Origin: an uncultured Christensenella sp. | Lineage (GTDB): Bacteria > Bacillota > Clostridia > Christensenellales > UBA1750 | Direction: 5' to 3' | DNA length: 21,073 nt | Assembly (NCBI GenBank): GCA_905193155.1 | Contig: CAJJNQ010000042.1 | Location: forward strand, 1 to 21,073 | Shown here: positions 1-8,090 of the stretch, piece by piece | Numbering within the stretch: the stretch's first letter is position 1 | How the letters are laid out: every line of letters begins with the position of its first letter | The notes under the pieces: generated by a model | Told to the model about the DNA's origin: nothing | The model's database searches: none | What the model saw: the letters and a program-made list of their open reading frames with translations, nothing else | Made by a program: the position numbers and the translations under genes

Positions 1-24
1 AAAAGTGCCTTACAGGCATAGAGC

Positions 25-55
25 AAACCACCGGCTTAGCCGGTGGTTTTGATTT
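25..55 (+). terminator. Intrinsic terminator of an upstream gene
   Basis: An 11-bp perfect stem (positions 25-35 with 39-49) closes a TTA loop and is followed by TTTTGATTT. The A-rich left flank means it could work in both directions. The gene it ends lies before the window; the first 24 bases show nothing recognisable. Confidence 0.8.
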
Positions 56-79
56 GTCCACCATGGTCAAAATTCCATC

Positions 80-108
80 TTGCAATTTTCGTATCATCGT
101 TATATAAT
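80..108 (+). promoter_or_regulatory. Sigma-A type promoter of the hemolysin III family gene
   Basis: TTGCAA at 80-85 and TATAAT at 103-108 are separated by 17 bp, which is close to the consensus for the vegetative sigma factor. Transcription would start near 115, giving a leader of about 23 nt that carries AGGAGG at 125-130. Confidence 0.7.
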
Positions 109-137
109 TTTCATTACTAGATGCAGGAGGCGCACGT

Positions 138-782
138 ATGACTTTTAATAAAGAAAAGGATTTGATGAGTGCCTGGCTCCACTTACTCGGGCTGGGGCTT
201 TCCATCGCCGGAACGGTGCTTTTGATCATTCGCGGCGCAGGCATGACGCCTTGGCACGTCGTCAGCTACGCCATCTTCGGCGCGACGATGATCGCGCTCT
301 ATGCGGCAAGCTCCACCTATCACCTCTTTTATATCTCAGATAAGGTACATGGCATCCTGCGCAAGATCGATCACATCATGATCTTCATGCTAATTGCGGG
401 GACTTATACGCCCATCTGTCTGGTCACGCTGCATGGCGCATGGGGGTGGGTGCTGTTCGGCATTGTGTGGGCATGTGCGCTGGGCGGGCTATTTATCAAG
501 ATTTTCTGGATGGACGCGCCGCGCTGGCTCTCCACGGTATTCTACATCGCGATGGGCTGGGCCGCGCTGATCGCCATTTGGCCGTTGAGCCGTGCGCTTC
601 CCATGCAGGGGCTGTGCTGGCTTTTCGGCGGCGGCATCGTCTACACCATCGGCGGCGTATTCTATGCGTTAAAGATTCCTCGCATTTCCTGGAAATACTT
701 TGGCTTCCACGAGCTCTTTCACATCTTCATCCTGTTGGGGTCGGCCTGTTTTTACATTTTAATCTGGAATTTTGTACTCTGA
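138..782 (+). CDS. trhA: Hemolysin III / PAQR family membrane protein (TrhA/YqfA-like)
   Basis: A 214-residue integral membrane protein with about seven hydrophobic segments, the usual size and topology of bacterial hemolysin III (PAQR-like) proteins. The family's metal-site motifs are visible: Ser-x3-His in ASSTYH early in the protein, the Asp-His pair in RKIDH, and HxxxH in HELFH near the C terminus. Despite the name, the bacterial members are mostly linked to membrane-lipid homeostasis; haemolytic activity should not be assumed. The ATG at 138 is chosen because AGGAGG lies 7 nt upstream. It has its own promoter and is followed by a terminator at 811-846, so it may be transcribed alone. The family call is secure; the exact role is unknown. 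Confidence 0.88.
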   Translation: MTFNKEKDLMSAWLHLLGLGLSIAGTVLLIIRGAGMTPWHVVSYAIFGATMIALYAASSTYHLFYISDKVHGILRKIDHIMIFMLIAGTYTPICLVTLHGAWGWVLFGIVWACALGGLFIKIFWMDAPRWLSTVFYIAMGWAALIAIWPLSRALPMQGLCWLFGGGIVYTIGGVFYALKIPRISWKYFGFHELFHIFILLGSACFYILIWNFVL

Positions 783-810
783 GTCCTTTTTCGGCAGGAA
801 AAGCCGTTAT

Positions 811-846
811 AGAATCCGAATTAATAAAATCGGATTCTTTTTCTTT
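811..846 (+). terminator. Intrinsic terminator between trhA and the M42 peptidase gene
   Basis: A 9-bp stem (811-819 with 830-838) is followed by TTTTTCTTT. The next bases, GGAGG at 847-851, are the ribosome site of the M42 gene, so the hairpin sits immediately before that start. It probably ends trhA mRNA, but read-through would place the U-tract against the next Shine-Dalgarno. Confidence 0.75.
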
Positions 847-860
847 GGAGGATTTAGGCT

Positions 861-1895
861 ATGAATATGCATCCCTATACTTCCGTTGCCGTCGATCATC
901 TGATGAAGCTGGTCAATATTCCCAGCCCGACGGGCTTTACGCACATCGCAGCAGAATACCTGCTGGACGTGCTGCGCGGATACGGTTTTACTCCCTACAA
1001 GACGCACAAGGGCAATGTCGTCTGTGAAATCGGCGGGGAAGGTCACCCGCTGGTCGTTGCCGCTCATGTGGACACGCTGGGCGCAATGGTTCGCTCGATC
1101 AAGCCCAGCGGCCGCCTGCGCTTCACGGCCATCGGCGGCTATCCGGCCAACAATGTTGAAAATGAGACCTGCGTCGTTCACACCCGTGACGGCCGCACCT
1201 ATACCGGTACCTTCTATCTGACCACCCCGGCCAGCCATGTTTACAAGGGTATTCCCGACATCAAGCGCGACGATACCACCATCGAAGTGGTTCTGGATGA
1301 GAACGTTTCCACGAAGGAGGACGTTCGTGCGCTGGGCATCGAGGTGGGCGACTTCATCTCTCTCGACCCCCGCGCGTTCAACACGCCCTCCGGCTACATC
1401 AAGAGCCGTCATCTGGACGACAAAGCCAGCGCAAGCGTGCTGCTGGCGCTGGCCAAGATGGTTTCGGCCGGGGATCTGACTCTCTCCCGAAAGATTTATC
1501 TGGTATTCACCGTTCATGAGGAAGTCGGCCACGGCTGCGCCGCAGGACTTCCCGAAGACGCCGAGGACATTCTTTCCGTAGACATGGGCTGCGTCGGCGA
1601 CGATCTCGGCTGTGACGAGACGATGGTTTCCATCTGCCCCAAGGATAGCCGCGGGCCGTATAACTACGAGATGACCGGCAAGCTGATCGAGCTGGCGCGC
1701 GAGAACAACCTCAAATACGCCGTGGACATCTATCCGATGTACGGCTCCGACGCGGACGCCTCTCTGGCCGCGGGTCACAACTTCCGCCACGCGCTGATCG
1801 GGCCGGGCGTATTCGCCTCCCACGGATACGAACGGACGCACGTTTCCGGCTTGGACAATACGCTCAAGCTGCTCGTGGCCTTTGTCACCGACTAA
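861..1895 (+). CDS. M42 family metallopeptidase (glutamyl aminopeptidase / deblocking aminopeptidase-like)
   Basis: A 344-residue cytosolic zinc/cobalt aminopeptidase of MEROPS family M42, which forms large dodecameric particles trimming peptides from the N terminus. The metal-site series is present in order: HVDTLG near residue 70, the bridging Asp in SRHLDDKAS near 180, the catalytic and metal Glu pair in VHEEVGHG near 217-220, the Asp in SVDMG near 235, and the last His in HVSGLDNT near the C terminus. Length is typical. The ATG at 861 follows GGAGG (847-851) by 9 nt; a second ATG at 867 is too far from it. No separate promoter is obvious between the terminator stem and the start, so expression may depend on read-through or on a weak promoter. 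It converges with recQ, with 3 bp between the stops. The substrate is not predictable from sequence. Confidence 0.9.
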   Translation: MNMHPYTSVAVDHLMKLVNIPSPTGFTHIAAEYLLDVLRGYGFTPYKTHKGNVVCEIGGEGHPLVVAAHVDTLGAMVRSIKPSGRLRFTAIGGYPANNVENETCVVHTRDGRTYTGTFYLTTPASHVYKGIPDIKRDDTTIEVVLDENVSTKEDVRALGIEVGDFISLDPRAFNTPSGYIKSRHLDDKASASVLLALAKMVSAGDLTLSRKIYLVFTVHEEVGHGCAAGLPEDAEDILSVDMGCVGDDLGCDETMVSICPKDSRGPYNYEMTGKLIELARENNLKYAVDIYPMYGSDADASLAAGHNFRHALIGPGVFASHGYERTHVSGLDNTLKLLVAFVTD

Positions 1896-1898
1896 CGG

Positions 1899-3752
1899 CT
1901 ATTGGTTCTGCCCGTGCAGGTGTTTCTGAATTACCTCCAGAAACGCTCTGCCGTAGCGATTGAGCTTGTGCTCCCCCACGCCCGAAACCCGAAGAAATTC
2001 TTCCCGGGTTTCGGGCTTTTTTGCGCACATATCGCGCAGCGTCGCATCTGAGAAGATGATATAGGCCGGCACATGTGCGCGCGCCGCCAGCTGAAGGCGG
2101 AGCCTGCGCAAATCTGCCAGCAATGGGTTTCCATCCTCGACTTCCCCGCCGCGTTTCTGCTTTGTCGTTTTGCGTGAAGCCGCCGCATCCGCATCCTTCT
2201 GCGCTGCATCCATGCGAATACGGACGGAAAATGCAAGGCCGTCGTCCAGAAAATCCTTTGCTTCCGCGCCCAAGCGAACAACCGGGTATTCCGAACCATC
2301 CGCCGCCAGCAGATTCTTTTCCGTCATGGTGTCCATCAGACTGCGGATTTCCCGTTCATCCTGTCCCTGCAAGACGCCGAAGCTGCGGCATTGATCCAAC
2401 CCCAGCTTGGCAATCCGCGCGGTTTTGCGTCCGCGCACCACTTCGCTGACCACCGTTCTGCCAAAGCGCTGACGCAGTTCCATCACGCATTCCAAAATCG
2501 CTCTGGCCGCCTGCGTCGCATCCTCCTCGCGGTATTCCGCCGAGCAATTGGAGCAGTTCCCGCAAAAATCCCTCGCCTGCTCGCCAAAGTAACGCAGCAT
2601 ATCGCTGCGCAGGCAGCCCGTCGTCGTGCAATACTGCGTCATGCGGCGCAGTCCCAAGCGCAGCTTCTCTTTAACGGCAGCGGCTTCCTCCGGTGAAAGC
2701 TCCGGGTTGTCGCTCTCCCGCTCGATCAGAAGATTGTTGGTAAATACGTCCTGCGGGCTGTAAAGCAGAATGCAGACCGCATCGCTGCCGTCGCGTCCCG
2801 CACGGCCCGCTTCCTGATAATAGGATTCCAGGTTTTTCGGCATGTTGTAGTGAATCACGAAGCCCACATTCGACTTATCGATGCCCATGCCGAAGGCGTT
2901 GGTCGCCACCATGACCGTCTTGCGGTCATAGAGGAAATCATCCTGATTGTCCCGGCGCTCCGCATCGCCCAAACCGGCATGGTAGCGCGTCGCAGCATAC
3001 CCGTTTGCGCAAAGCAGGCTGCACACTTCCTCCACGTTTTTCCGCGTCGAGCAATAGACAATGCCGCTGCGATCCCGCATCTCCGCCAGAATATCGAGCA
3101 GCTCACTGTCCTTTTTGTGCGACGTGCGCACCTCAAAGCGAAGATTGGGCCGATCAAAGCCCGTCGTCATGCGGAATGGATCTTGAAGATTCAGCAATTT
3201 GACGATGTCGGCCTGCACCTCTTCGGTCGCTGTCGCGGTAAACGCGCCCACAACGGGGCGCTTGGACAGCGACTCGATGAACGCCCGGATGCGCAGATAG
3301 CTCGGACGAAAATCCTGCCCCCATTGGGAGACGCAGTGCGCCTCGTCCACCGCCAGCAGAGAAACCTCGATTTCCCTGCAAAGTTCCCGGAACTCATAGG
3401 TTTCCAGTCGTTCCGGAGCAACGTAGATGATTTTATACATCCCGCTGCACGCATTTTCAATGGCGTGCGCATACTGCCGCGGCGTCAACGAGGAATTGAG
3501 ATAGGCCGCGCGCACTCCGGCCTGATTCAGTGATGCCACCTGATCCTTCATCAGCGAGATCAAAGGCGAAATGACCAACGCAACGCCGGGCAGCAGCAAT
3601 GCAGGAATCTGAAAGCAGATTGATTTGCCCGCACCCGTCGGCATGACGCAGAGCGCGTCCCTGCCGGAAAGCAGCGCATCGACAATCTGTTCCTGGCCGC
3701 TCCGGAAGGAAGAATAGCCAAAGGTTTGGCGCAGCGCTTCGTATTTATCCAT
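1899..3752 (-). CDS. recQ: ATP-dependent DNA helicase RecQ
   Basis: A 617-residue superfamily-2 3'-5' DNA helicase acting in recombination and fork repair. Motif 0 with the Gln of RSGQEQI near residue 20, Walker A MPTGAGKS at 37-44, DEAH at 136-139 followed by the aromatic-rich CVSQWGQDF loop, and the motif VI arginines in QEAGRAGRDG are all present. The RQC zinc site is represented by the cysteines of TTGCLRSD and DFCGNCSNC near residues 380-404. A C-terminal HRDC domain ends the protein (about 535-610, with VSGVGEHKL). This is the full RecQ layout at normal length. The ATG at 3752 lies inside the end of the upstream ABC-F gene (ATGGATAA holds both start and stop), and only a weak Shine-Dalgarno (AGGACG) is seen, so translation is probably coupled to that gene. 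Confidence 0.96.
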   Translation of the reverse strand: MDKYEALRQTFGYSSFRSGQEQIVDALLSGRDALCVMPTGAGKSICFQIPALLLPGVALVISPLISLMKDQVASLNQAGVRAAYLNSSLTPRQYAHAIENACSGMYKIIYVAPERLETYEFRELCREIEVSLLAVDEAHCVSQWGQDFRPSYLRIRAFIESLSKRPVVGAFTATATEEVQADIVKLLNLQDPFRMTTGFDRPNLRFEVRTSHKKDSELLDILAEMRDRSGIVYCSTRKNVEEVCSLLCANGYAATRYHAGLGDAERRDNQDDFLYDRKTVMVATNAFGMGIDKSNVGFVIHYNMPKNLESYYQEAGRAGRDGSDAVCILLYSPQDVFTNNLLIERESDNPELSPEEAAAVKEKLRLGLRRMTQYCTTTGCLRSDMLRYFGEQARDFCGNCSNCSAEYREEDATQAARAILECVMELRQRFGRTVVSEVVRGRKTARIAKLGLDQCRSFGVLQGQDEREIRSLMDTMTEKNLLAADGSEYPVVRLGAEAKDFLDDGLAFSVRIRMDAAQKDADAAASRKTTKQKRGGEVEDGNPLLADLRRLRLQLAARAHVPAYIIFSDATLRDMCAKKPETREEFLRVSGVGEHKLNRYGRAFLEVIQKHLHGQNQ

Positions 3753-5526
3753 TTTGCTCGTCCTGCATCTGCTCGTAAAGGTCGTTGAGATAGACCCAGC
3801 GTTCCATCAGGTGCTCAAGATTCGCCTCCGCCTCCTCTTTTTGCGCCGTCAACTCCTGAAGAGCCACATAATCCGCCTGCGATTGCACCATCGCCTGATC
3901 GAGCTGCGCAATTTTCGCTTCCACTTCGGCAATATCTGCGTCAATCGTTTCGAACTCACGCTGCTCCTTAAAGGTGAACTTCACCTTCTTCGTCCGGGAG
4001 GGCGCAGCAGGCGCTTTTTCAGCCCTGGCGTCTTTGACCTGCACCGGTTCCGGACGCGCTGCAAGATAATCGCTGTATCCGCCCGGATACTGCCGAATCA
4101 CGCCGTTTTCCTCATAGGCGAAGATGCGCTGCATCAGGCGATCGAGAAAATATCGGTCATGGGAGGCTGCCACGACCGCACCGTTGAAGTGATCGAGGTA
4201 GTCCTCCAGTATGGTCAGCGTCTGAATGTCGAGATCGTTGGTCGGCTCGTCCAGCAGCAGCACGTTCGGCGCGCTCATCAACACGGAGAGCAGATAGAGC
4301 CTGCGCTTTTCGCCGCCGGAAAGGCGCTTGATCTGCGTGTATTGCAGATCGGCGTTGAACAAAAAGCGCTCCATCATCTGCGTGGCCGTCAAGGTGCCCT
4401 CGTCGGTTTCCACGCTCAAGGCAATATCTTTGATGAAGTCAATGGCACGCATTTCGCCGTCCATGTCGGAATTATCCTGTGCGAAATAACCGATGCGAAC
4501 AGTCTCCCCGCGGGTAATCGTGCCCGAATCCGGCTGCACACGCCCGGCAATCATATTCAGCAGCGTAGACTTTCCGCAGCCGTTCCGCCCGACAATACCC
4601 ACGCGATCGTCGCGCAGCAGGATATAGGTAAAATCGTTGATCAGTATGCGCTCCCCGAACCGTTTGGTGATGTGATCCATTTCAATGATCTTGCGTCCCA
4701 ACCGAGAGGAAGCCGAACCAATGCTGACCTTTTCCTGCGCCCTGGGCGCTTCGACAGCAGAAAGCTGCTCAAAGCGCTCAATGCGTCCCTTCGCTTTCGT
4801 GGTTCTGGCCCGCGCACCGCGCTGCATCCAAGCCAATTCTACGCGCAGGATCGCTTGGCGCTTGCGCTCACTGGCAAGCGCCATATCTTCGCGTTCTGCC
4901 TTCAATTCCAAATATTTCGAGTAATTCGCCGGATAGGTATAGAGCTTTCCCTGATCCAGTTCGACAATCTTGTTGGTCACGCGCTCCAAAAAATAGCGGT
5001 CGTGCGTCACCATGACCAGCGCGCCGGAAAAGGACTGCAGCGTTTTTTCCAACCAGGCAACCATCTCGCTGTCCAGGTGGTTGGTCGGCTCGTCCAGAAT
5101 CAGCAGTTCGCAGGGGCGGACAAGTGCCGCAGCCAGCGCGACCTTTTTCTTCTGCCCGCCGGAAAGATGATCGACCTTCTGTTCCATATCCGCAAAGCCC
5201 AAACGCGTCAGGATCGTGCGCGCCTCATAGCTTTTCAGTTCACGCACATCTGCGCCGACTCCGTCAAAGACCGCTTCCAGCAGAGTTGCCCCGGGACGGA
5301 ATTCCGGATTCTGCGGAAGGTACCCGATGCGCACCTTGCTGCCCTTGGTGACAGTCCCCTCATCCGGCTCTTCCAGACGGGCCAGGATTTTGAGCAAGGT
5401 GCTCTTGCCCGTTCCGTTGATGCCGATGATGCCGATTTTATCCCCGTCCTCGATATAGAGCGTGGCGTCGGTCAGAAGGGTTTTCAACGTGTAAGCTTTG
5501 GAGATATGTTCTGCTGCAAGTATCAT
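3745..5526 (-). CDS. ABC-F family ATPase, Uup/YfmR-like
   Basis: A 593-residue soluble protein with two ABC ATPase domains and no membrane segments, the definition of ABC-F. Walker A sites lie at 35-43 (GINGTGKST) and 313-321 (GRNGCGKST), signatures at 121-125 (LSGGQ) and 402-406 (LSGGE), and Walker B at 141-152 and 422-433. The charged inter-domain linker (about 200-270) is the part that enters the ribosomal E site in known ABC-F factors. A C-terminal Lys/Glu-rich coiled coil (about 520-593) after a basic patch (TKKVKFTFKEQ) resembles the DNA- or RNA-binding tail of Uup. It therefore looks like a housekeeping translation factor of the Uup/YfmR branch rather than an antibiotic-resistance ABC-F, but sequence alone does not settle this. 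The ATG at 5526 follows AGAGGT by about 7 nt. It is cotranscribed with recQ, overlapping by 8 bp. Confidence 0.9.
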   Translation of the reverse strand: MILAAEHISKAYTLKTLLTDATLYIEDGDKIGIIGINGTGKSTLLKILARLEEPDEGTVTKGSKVRIGYLPQNPEFRPGATLLEAVFDGVGADVRELKSYEARTILTRLGFADMEQKVDHLSGGQKKKVALAAALVRPCELLILDEPTNHLDSEMVAWLEKTLQSFSGALVMVTHDRYFLERVTNKIVELDQGKLYTYPANYSKYLELKAEREDMALASERKRQAILRVELAWMQRGARARTTKAKGRIERFEQLSAVEAPRAQEKVSIGSASSRLGRKIIEMDHITKRFGERILINDFTYILLRDDRVGIVGRNGCGKSTLLNMIAGRVQPDSGTITRGETVRIGYFAQDNSDMDGEMRAIDFIKDIALSVETDEGTLTATQMMERFLFNADLQYTQIKRLSGGEKRRLYLLSVLMSAPNVLLLDEPTNDLDIQTLTILEDYLDHFNGAVVAASHDRYFLDRLMQRIFAYEENGVIRQYPGGYSDYLAARPEPVQVKDARAEKAPAAPSRTKKVKFTFKEQREFETIDADIAEVEAKIAQLDQAMVQSQADYVALQELTAQKEEAEANLEHLMERWVYLNDLYEQMQDEQNG

Positions 5527-5549
5527 GATGACCTCTTTTACATCAATGA

Positions 5550-5576
5550 GGCACAGCGGAAAGCATCCGTTGTGCC
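5550..5576 (-). other. Stem-loop between livF and the ABC-F gene
   Basis: Arms at 50-59 and 67-76 of the 5500 block pair (GGCACA/TGTGCC plus CGG/CCG with one mismatch). No T-tract follows on either strand, so it is not a clear terminator. It would lie at the 5' end of an mRNA started from the candidate promoter at 5578-5606. Confidence 0.45.
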
Positions 5577-5577
5577 C

Positions 5578-5606
5578 ATAATAAAATGTGTTTTTTAGCC
5601 GCCCAA
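5578..5606 (-). promoter_or_regulatory. Possible promoter for the ABC-F-recQ pair
   Basis: On the minus strand TTGGGC (5606-5601) and TATTAT (5583-5578) are 17 bp apart. The -35 matches the consensus at only three positions, and the element overlaps the end of livF. No terminator is seen after livF, so read-through from the liv operon is the alternative. Confidence 0.3.
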
Positions 5607-6308
5607 ATAGGCCTTGATGACCTTGGGATCGTTCGACAACACGTTGGCGTCACCGCTCATGACGATGCTGCCGGTTTCCAGCACATAAGCGCGATTGGCG
5701 ATATTGAGCGCCATCTTCGCGTTCTGCTCGACGAGCAGAATCGTCATGCCGGATTCGTTGACCTCCTGAATGATGGAGAAAATCTCCTTAACCAATATGG
5801 GAGAAAGTCCCATGGAAGGCTCGTCCAGCAGCAGCATCTTGGGACGGGACATCAGTGCGCGGCCAATGGCCAGCATCTGCTGTTCGCCTCCGGAGAGCGT
5901 ACCGGCCAACTGCTTGCGCCGCTCCTTCAGTCGCGGCAAGCGCTCAAAAACCATGTCGTAATCATCCTGAATGCCCGCCTTGTCTCTTCGGATATAGCCA
6001 CCCATTTCAAGGTTCTCCTGCACGGTGAGCTCCGAGAACACACGCCGCCCCTCCGGCACCTGCGCCAATCCGTCCCGAACGATACGGTAAGGCTTGGTCG
6101 CCAGAAGATCCTGCCCGAGGAAGCTGATTTTGCCGCTGCGGGGCTTCAGCAAACCGGAAATGGCGTGCAGCGTCGTGGTCTTTCCCGCGCCGTTTGCACC
6201 GATGAGGGTGACGATTTCGCCCTCTTCCACCTCGAAGGAGATTCCTTTGATGGCATGGATCGCATCATAGTAAACGTGGAGATCCTCCACTTTCAGCATG
6301 TTTCCCAT
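5595..6308 (-). CDS. livF: Branched-chain amino acid type ABC transporter ATP-binding protein LivF
   Basis: A 237-residue ATPase, one of the two nucleotide-binding subunits of a LivFGHM-type importer. Walker A GANGAGKTT is at 37-45, the signature LSGGEQQ at 138-144 and the Walker B region LLLDEPSMGL near 159-168. The SMGLSP and VPEGRRVF stretches are characteristic of LivF rather than LivG. It is the last gene of the operon. The ATG at 6308 lies 4 nt after the livG stop, and the GGAGGAGAG that encodes the last residues of LivG supplies its ribosome site. A second ATG nine bases in is possible. The substrate is inferred from the family only; some Liv-like systems carry other amino acids, urea or aromatic compounds. 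Confidence 0.93.
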   Translation of the reverse strand: MGNMLKVEDLHVYYDAIHAIKGISFEVEEGEIVTLIGANGAGKTTTLHAISGLLKPRSGKISFLGQDLLATKPYRIVRDGLAQVPEGRRVFSELTVQENLEMGGYIRRDKAGIQDDYDMVFERLPRLKERRKQLAGTLSGGEQQMLAIGRALMSRPKMLLLDEPSMGLSPILVKEIFSIIQEVNESGMTILLVEQNAKMALNIANRAYVLETGSIVMSGDANVLSNDPKVIKAYLGG

Positions 6309-6312
6309 CTGC

Positions 6313-7077
6313 TCACTCTCCTCCCAGGTATGCGGTGATGACGCGCTGGTTCGTGCGGATTTCCTCCGGCAGACCCTCTGCGATAATCACACCGTAATCC
6401 AGCACATACAGCCGATCGCAGATCCCCATGACAAATCCCATATCATGCTCGATGAGCAGAACAGAAATATTAAACCGGCTGCGGATATCGCGTATCGTGG
6501 TCATCAGCTCGTGGGTTTCGGTCGGGTTCATACCCGCGGCAGGCTCGTCCAGCAGCAGCAGCTTCGGCTTGGTTGCCAGCGCACGCGCAATCTCCAGCTT
6601 GCGCTGCTGACCGTAGGGCAGGTTGCGCGCTTTGCTCTGCGCCAGATCATCCAATCCGACCACCTTGAGCAGCTCGTGCGCCCGCTGATCCACTTCTGCT
6701 TCTTCCTTCCAATATCTGGGAAGGCGCAGGATGGACTCCATCATATTGTAATGGATCGACTGATCCATGGCGATCTTGACATTGTCAATGACCGAAATAT
6801 CCTTAAACAGACGAATATTCTGGAAGGTACGGGCAATGCCCATGCCGGTCGTCTCATAGGTCTTTTTACCGACGATGGAGCGGCCTTCCAGCTCGATGGA
6901 GCCGGTCGTGGGCTGATAAACATTGGTGAGCATGTTGAACACTGTCGTCTTGCCCGCGCCGTTCGGGCCGATCAATCCGATGATCTCGCCCTGGTTGACC
7001 GAAAGATTAACGCCCTGAACTGCTTTCAGACCGCCGAAGGTAATGCCGAGGTTTTCCACTTTCAAAATCTGGGTCAT
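6313..7077 (-). CDS. livG: Branched-chain amino acid type ABC transporter ATP-binding protein LivG
   Basis: A 254-residue ATPase that pairs with LivF on the cytoplasmic side of the LivHM channel. Walker A GPNGAGKTT is at 37-45. The signature has the LivG-typical degenerate form LPYGQQRKLEIARAL instead of LSGGQ, and Walker B is LLLLDEPAAGMNPTE. RTFQNIRLF and the C-terminal VITAYLG are also hallmarks of LivG. Its ATG overlaps the livM stop by 4 bp (ATGA), so translation is likely coupled. Confidence 0.94.
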   Translation of the reverse strand: MTQILKVENLGITFGGLKAVQGVNLSVNQGEIIGLIGPNGAGKTTVFNMLTNVYQPTTGSIELEGRSIVGKKTYETTGMGIARTFQNIRLFKDISVIDNVKIAMDQSIHYNMMESILRLPRYWKEEAEVDQRAHELLKVVGLDDLAQSKARNLPYGQQRKLEIARALATKPKLLLLDEPAAGMNPTETHELMTTIRDIRSRFNISVLLIEHDMGFVMGICDRLYVLDYGVIIAEGLPEEIRTNQRVITAYLGGE

Positions 7078-8087
7078 GCCTTGTCTCCTCCCTTCTTGCC
7101 CTCGCGGTGCTTAGGCTTCCAGCCAAGCATGCGGGTCAGCGAGAACTCATAGGTTCCCAGCAAGCCCGTCGGGCGGAAGAGCATCATCACAATCAGCACT
7201 ACAGAATACAGCAGCATGCGATAATCGGAGAAACCGCGCAGCGCTTCGGGAAGAATGGTCAGAACGGTTGCAGCGATGATGGAACCGGTAATGGAGCCCA
7301 TGCCGCCCAGCACGACCATGACCAGGAACTCGACCGAATAGTTAAAGTCAAACTTGGAAGGTGCCAGCACGCCCACCTGATGCGCGTACAGGCCGCCTGC
7401 GATTCCCGCAAAGAAGGCCGCCAGTACGAACGCCATCATCTTATAATAGGTAGTGCGAACGCCGGAAGCTTCCGCCGCGATCTCGTCCTCGCGAATCGAG
7501 AGAACCGCACGGCCATGACGGGACTTGATAAAGGCATAGATGACAAAGACAGAAATGATCATCACCCAATAGGCATTGGTGAAATTGGTGTAGGCAGGAA
7601 TTCCGCTCAGTCCCATCGCGCCGCCGGTAATCGGCAGGGCGTTGGCCACCACGCGGATGATTTCGCCGAAGCCCAGCGTGATGATAGCCAGATAGTCGCC
7701 GCGCATGCGCAGCGCAGGAATGCCGATGATAAAGCCGATCACTGCGGCAAACAATCCGCCGACGATCAAAGAAAGCGGCAGCGCCACTGCCTCCGGCAGG
7801 CCGGAGTTCATCGTAAACAACGCAGCGGCATAAGCGCCGACGGACATGAAACCTGCGTGGCCCAGTGCCAGCTGGCCCATAAAACCGCAAACCAGGTTCA
7901 AGCTGACCGCCATGATAATATTGATGCAAATCAGGCGGACAATGCCTTCATAATAGCGGTTGATGACCCCTGCGCCGATCAGGAGATTAAACACAACGTA
8001 CAAAGCGACAACCAGCACCGCAATCAGCAGGTAAGAACGAGCCTTTTTCGAGGTAAGGAATTGGAGCACGCGATTTTCTTTTTTCAT
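7074..8087 (-). CDS. livM: Branched-chain amino acid type ABC transporter permease LivM
   Basis: A 337-residue polytopic inner-membrane protein with about eight to ten hydrophobic segments. Family signatures include GQLALGHAGFMSVGAYAAA (about 69-87), the PALRMRGDYLAIITLGFGEI loop that contacts the ATPases, and VVLGGMGSITGS near residue 255. It forms the translocation path with LivH. The charged C-terminal tail (KPKHREGKKGG) is cytoplasmic. Spacing to livH is 3 bp, with AAGGTG at the end of livH as its ribosome site. Confidence 0.94.
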   Translation of the reverse strand: MKKENRVLQFLTSKKARSYLLIAVLVVALYVVFNLLIGAGVINRYYEGIVRLICINIIMAVSLNLVCGFMGQLALGHAGFMSVGAYAAALFTMNSGLPEAVALPLSLIVGGLFAAVIGFIIGIPALRMRGDYLAIITLGFGEIIRVVANALPITGGAMGLSGIPAYTNFTNAYWVMIISVFVIYAFIKSRHGRAVLSIREDEIAAEASGVRTTYYKMMAFVLAAFFAGIAGGLYAHQVGVLAPSKFDFNYSVEFLVMVVLGGMGSITGSIIAATVLTILPEALRGFSDYRMLLYSVVLIVMMLFRPTGLLGTYEFSLTRMLGWKPKHREGKKGGDKA

Positions 8088-8090
8088 ACG

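Noticed and set aside
807..1841. 344-residue minus-strand ORF opposite the M42 peptidase.
   Set aside because: All M42 metal-site motifs are on the plus strand with a good ribosome site; the opposite reading has no family resemblance.
3745..5526. ABC-F gene considered as an antibiotic-resistance (ARE) protein.
   Set aside because: The C-terminal coiled coil and the housekeeping context with recQ fit the Uup-like branch; nothing in the surroundings suggests a resistance cassette.
3754..5598. 614-residue plus-strand ORF opposite the ABC-F gene, and similar long ORFs opposite livM (7107-8909) and the other transporter genes.
   Set aside because: They are exact antisense shadows of well-defined proteins, with His/Arg/Gln-rich sequence and no ribosome sites.
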